Positions 58,497 through 64,000 of a DNA stretch of 64,000 bases are shown piece after piece. Numbering within the stretch: the first letter of the stretch is position 1; each line of letters opens with the position of its first letter. A model generated the notes under the pieces. The model saw only the letters and a list, made by a program, of their open reading frames with translations, was not told the origin of the DNA and searched no databases. A program made the position numbers and the translations under genes. The DNA is from Pullichristensenella sp002068815 (GTDB lineage: Bacteria; Bacillota; Clostridia; Christensenellales; Aristaeellaceae), in the NCBI GenBank assembly GCA_040772885.1, contig JAXGXF010000004.1, positions 124,001-188,000 of the forward strand. Reading direction: 5' to 3'.

Positions 58497-60539
58497 GTGT
58501 CCTCCTACAACCTGAACGAGGCCCTGAAGAAGAAGGCCGCCGCGAAGACGGGGAGCGGCGAGCGGGAAATGCACCTCGACGACGTATCGCGCGTGAAGGT
58601 GCTCTCCCCCGGACGGCAGGTGTTTCTGCGCTTCATCCGCAATCGCCTCGCCGTGTTCGGGCTGATACTGCTGTCCACGATGTTTGTGTTCTCTTTTCTG
58701 GGCCCGGTCGTCTATCCCTACGGGCAGAAGCAGATTTTCTATAAATACAATTCGCAGAACGTGAACTATGCGCTCGCGAAGGAGAACAGCGCGTACACCG
58801 GCTATGCGCTCGAGGACGGCGCCCCGGTCGGCCGGAGCGTCGCCAACCGCATGAACACGCAGATCAAGGCGATGGAGGCGGGCGGGCGCGACCGGATGCT
58901 CTTCGCCGGCGACGACGGCGCGTTCTACCAGGTCGACCGTCTCGGCGAAAACATCTATGCGCTCGGCCGCAGGGAGGCGGAGCAGGTCTGCCGGTTCGGC
59001 GCGAGCACCGTGCACATCGGGACGTTTGACGCCGTCGGCAAAAAGATGCAGTTTTCAGCCGAGGCGCCGGGCGACGGCTTTGTGTCGGCGGCGTCCGAGG
59101 CGTGCAAGGGCGCGAGCGGCTCGTTCGAATACGAGGGCGTGACGTACAGCTTTCAGAAGGCCGCCGGCAAGAAGTTCGACATATCCGCCGAGCGGGAGGG
59201 CTTCGTGTATTCCGGCGACCAACTGGGCGCGGAGTTCGAGGCGGCCGCCGAAGCCGCCGCCGCTTCCGACCCGTACTTCGAATGGGGCGGCGGGGAGTAC
59301 GCGGTGATCGCGGACGCGGGCAACCGCGCGGTATTCTCCCTCGGCGGCGAGTCCGTCGCGATGGTGTATACGCGCTACGTGCTGGACACGTTCGCGTCCG
59401 GCACGAGGATGTCCGATTCGTTCCGCAGCCGGGCGCTGCTCGCGGCATACGGCTCGGGCAGATTCGAGGCGGACGGCGCGGAGTACTCCGTCGAGGACGA
59501 GGGCGGCGCGCTGGTCATCCGCGACGCGGCGGGCTCCGAGTACGCGGAGTTCAGCACATTCGCGATACGCCGCTACAACGGGGAGGACACGATGGAGTAC
59601 GCCCTCAAAAACGCGGTCCGCGCGGCGATCGGGGAGATGACCGCAGCCGGACAGCGATCGGCGTCGCTCGTCTTCCCGCTCCCGCGGCAGAACGAGGTCG
59701 GCGAGTACGCCTACGGCGCGGACGGGAGCCTCCTCTACAACGATACGGAGCTTCGAATCGCGCAGAAGGACACGGGCGAGTACGTGCTCAACTGCGACCA
59801 GATCATCTACATGATCGACATGTACGCGTCTCCCTCGCTCGAGCACTTTCTGGGAACCGACGGCGACGGGTTCGACGTGCTCTCGCGCATCATGTACGGC
59901 GGCCGCGTCTCGCTGATGGTCGGCTTCGTGGTCGTCTTTCTGGAAATCCTGCTGGGCGTGATCCTGGGCGGGCTGGCCGGCTATTACGGCGGCTGGGTCG
60001 ACAACGTGATCATGCGCATGGTGGACATCTTCTATTGCCTGCCGTATCTGGCGATCATGATCATCATCGGCTCCATGATGGACGCCATGCGCATGGACAC
60101 CTATGTCCGCCTGATCGTCATGATGGCCGCGCTGGGCGTGATGGGATGGGTGGCGGTCGCGCGCCTCGTCCGCGGCCAGATACTGTCGCTGCGCGAACAG
60201 GAATACATGATCGCCGCGGAGGCGACCGGCATACGCGTCAAGGACCGCATCTTCCGGCATCTGATCCCGAACGTGATGCCGCAATTGATCGTGTTCGCCA
60301 CGATGGGCATCGGCTCGGTGATACTGACCGAATCGACGCTTTCGTTCCTGGGGCTGGGCGTCAAGCATCCGCTCGCGACGTGGGGCACGATCATCAACTC
60401 CGTGTCGTCCGCCTCGGCGATGGCGCACTACGCGTTCATCTGGATTCCGGTGGGGCTTCTGATCTGCCTGACCGTGATCGCCTTCAACTTCGTCGGCGAC
60501 GGCCTGCGCGACGCCTACGACCCGAAATCCAGGCGCTGA
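58497..60539 (+). CDS. oppC: OppC-like permease with a very large extracytoplasmic insertion
   Basis: 680 residues, whereas OppC/DppC proteins are about 290-350. Residues about 40-75 are the usual first part (FLRFIRNRLAVFGLILLSTM, then VYPYG). The permease core resumes near 450 with HFLGTDGDGFDVLSRIMYGG, ATPase loop AAEATGIRVKDRIFRHLIPN and STLSFLGLGVKHPLATWGTI. The intervening 370 or so residues have no hydrophobic spans and contain repeated short acidic and aromatic stretches (for example RMLFAGDDGAFYQVDRLGEN, GTFDAVGKKMQFSAEAPGDG, FEWGGGEYAVIADAGNRAVF). They lie between span one and span two, on the outside of the membrane. The start is GTG 58497 after AGGGGG. This may be an extra ligand-binding or partner-docking domain. 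Confidence 0.9.
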   Translation: MSSYNLNEALKKKAAAKTGSGEREMHLDDVSRVKVLSPGRQVFLRFIRNRLAVFGLILLSTMFVFSFLGPVVYPYGQKQIFYKYNSQNVNYALAKENSAYTGYALEDGAPVGRSVANRMNTQIKAMEAGGRDRMLFAGDDGAFYQVDRLGENIYALGRREAEQVCRFGASTVHIGTFDAVGKKMQFSAEAPGDGFVSAASEACKGASGSFEYEGVTYSFQKAAGKKFDISAEREGFVYSGDQLGAEFEAAAEAAAASDPYFEWGGGEYAVIADAGNRAVFSLGGESVAMVYTRYVLDTFASGTRMSDSFRSRALLAAYGSGRFEADGAEYSVEDEGGALVIRDAAGSEYAEFSTFAIRRYNGEDTMEYALKNAVRAAIGEMTAAGQRSASLVFPLPRQNEVGEYAYGADGSLLYNDTELRIAQKDTGEYVLNCDQIIYMIDMYASPSLEHFLGTDGDGFDVLSRIMYGGRVSLMVGFVVVFLEILLGVILGGLAGYYGGWVDNVIMRMVDIFYCLPYLAIMIIIGSMMDAMRMDTYVRLIVMMAALGVMGWVAVARLVRGQILSLREQEYMIAAEATGIRVKDRIFRHLIPNVMPQLIVFATMGIGSVILTESTLSFLGLGVKHPLATWGTIINSVSSASAMAHYAFIWIPVGLLICLTVIAFNFVGDGLRDAYDPKSRR

Positions 60540-60552
60540 GGGGGGACGCACG

Positions 60553-61731
<1,179 letters not shown>

Positions 61732-61732
61732 T

Positions 61733-62761
61733 ATGGAAGCGACGAAAAAGCCCATTGCCGGGACCGAACGGGACGCGGAGTACCTGCTGGTCGTCAACAA
61801 CCTGAAGAAATACTACCAGATCAAGTCCACCTTCCTCAAGGTGACCGTCGGGAACGCGAAGGCGGTGGACGGCATATCGTTCAGGATTCGGCGCGGCACC
61901 ACGATGGGGCTCGTGGGCGAATCCGGCTGCGGAAAATCGACGGTGGGGCGCACGATTCTGCGCCTCCTGGAAAAGACCGGGGGCGAGGTCTATTTCAACG
62001 GCCGGGAGCTGTTCTCCCTCTCGAAGAAGGAGCTGCGCAAATTGCGGCCGAGGATACAGATCATCTTTCAGGACCCCTATTCCAGCCTTTCGCCGCGCCT
62101 GCCCATCGGCGAGATCATCGGCGAGGCGGTGCGCGAGCACAAGATCGTGCCCGCGGACGAGTTGGACGACTACGTCTCCCGCGTGATGGAGGCCTGCGGC
62201 CTGCCGAAGTACTACAAGAGCCGCTACCCGCACGAGTTCTCCGGCGGCCAGCGCCAGCGCATCTGCATCGCGCGCGCCCTGGCGCTGAACCCGGATTTCA
62301 TCGTCTGCGACGAGCCGGTCTCGGCGCTCGACGTGTCCATTCAGGCGCAGGTGATCAACCTGCTGCGCGACCTGCAGAGGGAATATGGGCTGACGTATCT
62401 GTTCATATCGCACGATCTGTCGGTTGTAGAGCACATCTCCGACACGCTGGGCGTGATGTATCTCGGAAACATCGTCGAGTTTGCGGAGACGGAGATGCTG
62501 TTCAGCCGGCCGCTGCACCCCTACACGCGGGCGCTTCTCTCCGCCATCCCGGTTCCCGATCCGGACTACAAGATGGACCGGATACTTCTCAAGGGCAGCA
62601 TTCCGTCCCCGACGAAGCCCCCGAACGGCTGCAAATTCCACACGCGCTGCGAGGAGTGCATGGACATCTGCACGCGCGTCGCGCCGGACTTCCGGGAGAT
62701 CGAGCCGGGGCACTACTGCGCCTGCCATCTGTACGGCGGCGCCCCGCGGGGGGATGCGTGA
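61733..62761 (+). CDS. oppF: Oligopeptide-type ABC transporter ATP-binding protein (OppF-like)
   Basis: 342 residues. LKKYYQIKSTFLKVTVGNAK with AVDGISF is the OppF start; Walker A is GESGCGKST, the signature is FSGGQRQRICIARALA, Walker B is FIVCDEPVSALDVS, and the switch is FISHDLSVVEHIS. The C-terminus has GCKFHTRCEECMDICTRVAP, a Cys-rich oligopeptide-transporter tail. It starts 1 bp after the OppD stop and shares one base with the small gene that follows. Confidence 0.93.
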   Translation: MEATKKPIAGTERDAEYLLVVNNLKKYYQIKSTFLKVTVGNAKAVDGISFRIRRGTTMGLVGESGCGKSTVGRTILRLLEKTGGEVYFNGRELFSLSKKELRKLRPRIQIIFQDPYSSLSPRLPIGEIIGEAVREHKIVPADELDDYVSRVMEACGLPKYYKSRYPHEFSGGQRQRICIARALALNPDFIVCDEPVSALDVSIQAQVINLLRDLQREYGLTYLFISHDLSVVEHISDTLGVMYLGNIVEFAETEMLFSRPLHPYTRALLSAIPVPDPDYKMDRILLKGSIPSPTKPPNGCKFHTRCEECMDICTRVAPDFREIEPGHYCACHLYGGAPRGDA

Positions 62762-63003
62762 TGCGCAGGGACAGATTCCCCCCGGGGGACGACGGGCGCA
62801 CGATCTCGAACATGAACGTGGAGGGCATGCCCTGGTATTCCGACCGCGCTTCAAGGCGCGAGGAGGGGAAGATGCGGCTGTCGCGCGGCGAGATGCGCTC
62901 GGTGATCGCCGGCGCGCTGGGCGCGTCGCTGCTGGTCGCGCTCGTGTTCGCCGGGGTCTTCGCGGGGTTCATATTGTTTCTCGAAATGATCGTGTTCAAA
63001 TGA
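62761..63003 (+). CDS. Small single-span membrane protein at the end of the opp operon
   Basis: 80 residues, starting at the ATG that shares its A with the OppF stop (TGATG). After a hydrophilic half (GDDGRTISNMNVEGMPWYSD, RREEGKMRLSRGEMRSV) comes one hydrophobic span of about 25 residues (ALGASLLVALVFAGVFAGFI and on), then LEMIVFK. The tight coupling to oppF says it is translated with the transporter. No family is recognised with confidence. A transporter accessory subunit or assembly factor is the natural guess. Confidence 0.75.
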   Translation: MRRDRFPPGDDGRTISNMNVEGMPWYSDRASRREEGKMRLSRGEMRSVIAGALGASLLVALVFAGVFAGFILFLEMIVFK

Positions 63004-63036
63004 CAACGCGGCCGCCGTTTGCACGGCGGCCGTTGT
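63004..63036. terminator. Hairpin between the opp operon and the GntR gene
   Basis: CGGCCGCCGT pairs perfectly with ACGGCGGCCG around TTGC, extended by CAAC/GTTG. It lies between convergent stop codons and probably acts in both directions, although T runs are poor. Confidence 0.7.
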
Positions 63037-63060
63037 CGGGAAACCATGATCGGCTCCCCG

Positions 63061-63798
63061 TCAGCTCTGCTGGAACACATCCTTCCAGTAGAGGAAGTGG
63101 TCGTTGATCGCGTCCACGATGCGCGCCTTGTCGCGCCGGACGATGACCTCGTAGATGTTTTTGTGCAGCTCCAGCATGTAGTCCAGCTCGCCCCGCCGGA
63201 TGAACACCGCGACCGCCCTTTCCCGGGTCGGCCTCGCCACGCGTTCGACGACGAACGATATCTTCTCCATCAGCGGATTCGCGGCGATGCGCTGAAGCTC
63301 GCCGTGAAACGCGATGTCGGCCATCATGACGGCCTCCGTCGTCGGCTTCTCCCGGATGGTTTTTTCCATGAAGGCGAGCGATTTTTTCAGCCGGGCGAGG
63401 TCCTGCTTCGTCGCCTTCTCGATCGACAGCTCCATCACGCCGACCTCGAACACATGCCGAAGCTCCATGACCGCGGGGGTGGAGCCGCCCTCGAGCACCA
63501 TGCCGTAGACCATCGGGTCGAGCATGCGGTCCGAGAAGCCGTCCGCGACGAACGTGCCCTCGGCGCGCCGGATCACGAGCAGGCCCATCGTCACGAGCGC
63601 CTTGATCGCCTCCCGAACCGAATTCCGGCCGACGCCCATCGACTCGGACAGCTCGGTCTCGGTCGGAATCCTCTGCCCGGGCTTCAATTGGCCGTTCATG
63701 ATCGCGTCCGTCAGCCGCGCGATGATGCGGTCGACGATCGATTTTTGCCGCATGGGCCGGAGCAGCCGGCCCGCCTTTGTCGCATTCTTCTTTTCCAT
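63061..63798 (-). CDS. GntR-family transcriptional regulator, FadR/FCD subfamily
   Basis: 245 residues. The winged helix-turn-helix is IVDRIIARLTDAIMNGQLKP, then ETELSESMGVGRNSVREAIK and LLVIRRAEGTFVADGF. The C-terminal FCD domain has LRHVFEVGVMELSIEKAT, DIAFHGELQRIAANPLMEKI and ELHKNIYEVIVRRD, containing the Asp and His residues that bind metal in this family. Start at 63798 is preferred because GAAAGG is 10 bp upstream; ATG 12 bp earlier is possible. Such regulators sense organic or sugar acids. Its target genes may lie beyond the right edge. Confidence 0.9.
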   Translation of the reverse strand: MEKKNATKAGRLLRPMRQKSIVDRIIARLTDAIMNGQLKPGQRIPTETELSESMGVGRNSVREAIKALVTMGLLVIRRAEGTFVADGFSDRMLDPMVYGMVLEGGSTPAVMELRHVFEVGVMELSIEKATKQDLARLKKSLAFMEKTIREKPTTEAVMMADIAFHGELQRIAANPLMEKISFVVERVARPTRERAVAVFIRRGELDYMLELHKNIYEVIVRRDKARIVDAINDHFLYWKDVFQQS

Positions 63799-63874
63799 TA
63801 TGACCATACCTTTCTGGCACCAACGAGTAATGAAACCTTGTTGATGCGCAATAACGTAGTGTGAGTTATACCAC

Positions 63875-63893
63875 AACACAGGCAATCTGTGTT
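63875..63893. promoter_or_regulatory. Palindromic operator-like site upstream of the GntR gene
   Basis: AACACAG-N5-CTGTGTT is a perfect 7-bp inverted repeat, about 77 bp upstream of the GntR start and next to TATAAC (minus strand, 63865-63870), a possible -10 box. It could be the autoregulatory site, and could also serve a gene off the right edge. The remaining bases to 64000 show no supported gene. Confidence 0.55.
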
Positions 63894-64000
63894 ACAGTAC
63901 GAGTGGAGGCGCAGATAGACAACAGAGCACGCGGAGGCAGGTGGACCGCGTAATACGCGAATCCGCTCCATTATCAGTCGCCGGGCGCCCATACATGTAT

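Overview
The window looks like part of a GC-rich chromosome of a Gram-positive, Clostridia-type bacterium (Bacillota). I base this on strong GGAGG ribosome sites, near-consensus TTGACA/TATAAT promoters, the ALAE-type signal peptides of several binding proteins, and a YesM/YesN-type two-component pair. I favour a gut or rumen Christensenellales/Oscillospirales-like organism, but that is inference. No ribosomal, replication or tRNA genes were seen. Almost everything is uptake and catabolism of small polar carbon sources, arranged as successive cassettes that each carry their own regulator.

Layout. 1-7040: a partial FGGY kinase and a DeoC-type aldolase on the minus strand. They are divergent from a LacI-type regulator fused to a solute-binding-protein-like domain, which is followed by an old-yellow-enzyme homologue, a TIM-barrel isomerase and a zinc alcohol dehydrogenase. 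7041-9130: a zone of debris holding an IS1182-like transposase remnant, a LacI fragment, a NagA fragment and a frameshifted LarA/DUF2088-like fragment. 9203-13221: an atypical nucleotide-sugar-epimerase-like protein, a LacI regulator, a 2-hydroxyacid dehydrogenase and a Gfo/Idh/MocA oxidoreductase. 13487-24692: a complete branched-chain-amino-acid-type ABC importer (livJHMGF order), then a NagB-like protein, a creatininase-family hydrolase, a Gfo/Idh/MocA dehydrogenase, a large PreA-PreT-like fused flavoprotein and an amidohydrolase.

25144-34553: a split transketolase, an AllA-like cupin, an SDR, an RbsBAC-type sugar importer, an AraB-like kinase and a LacI regulator. Two nearly identical 20-bp operator-like motifs lie ahead of the cassette. 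34810-46702: a second sugar cassette. The minus-strand operon holds a zinc dehydrogenase, ABC ATPase, permease and binding protein. The plus-strand operon holds a TIM-barrel isomerase, a hydroxyacid dehydrogenase and an FGGY kinase. A DeoC and an SDR (minus strand) lie divergent from a DeoR regulator. A solitary type I-C-like CRISPR repeat sits between the kinase and DeoC genes.

46897-54262: a YesN/YesM two-component system divergent from an FbpABC-like importer followed by an inositol-monophosphatase-family gene, which suggests import of a phosphorylated compound. 54427-54960: a small membrane protein. 55041-63003: an oligopeptide-type ABC operon whose OppC-like permease carries an insertion of roughly 370 residues outside the membrane and which ends in an 80-residue single-span membrane protein. 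63061-63798: a FadR/GntR regulator.

How the parts fit: importers deliver sugars, polyols or peptides; dehydrogenases and isomerases convert them to ketoses; FGGY kinases phosphorylate these; DeoC aldolases or transketolase pass them to central metabolism. Substrates cannot be named from sequence alone.
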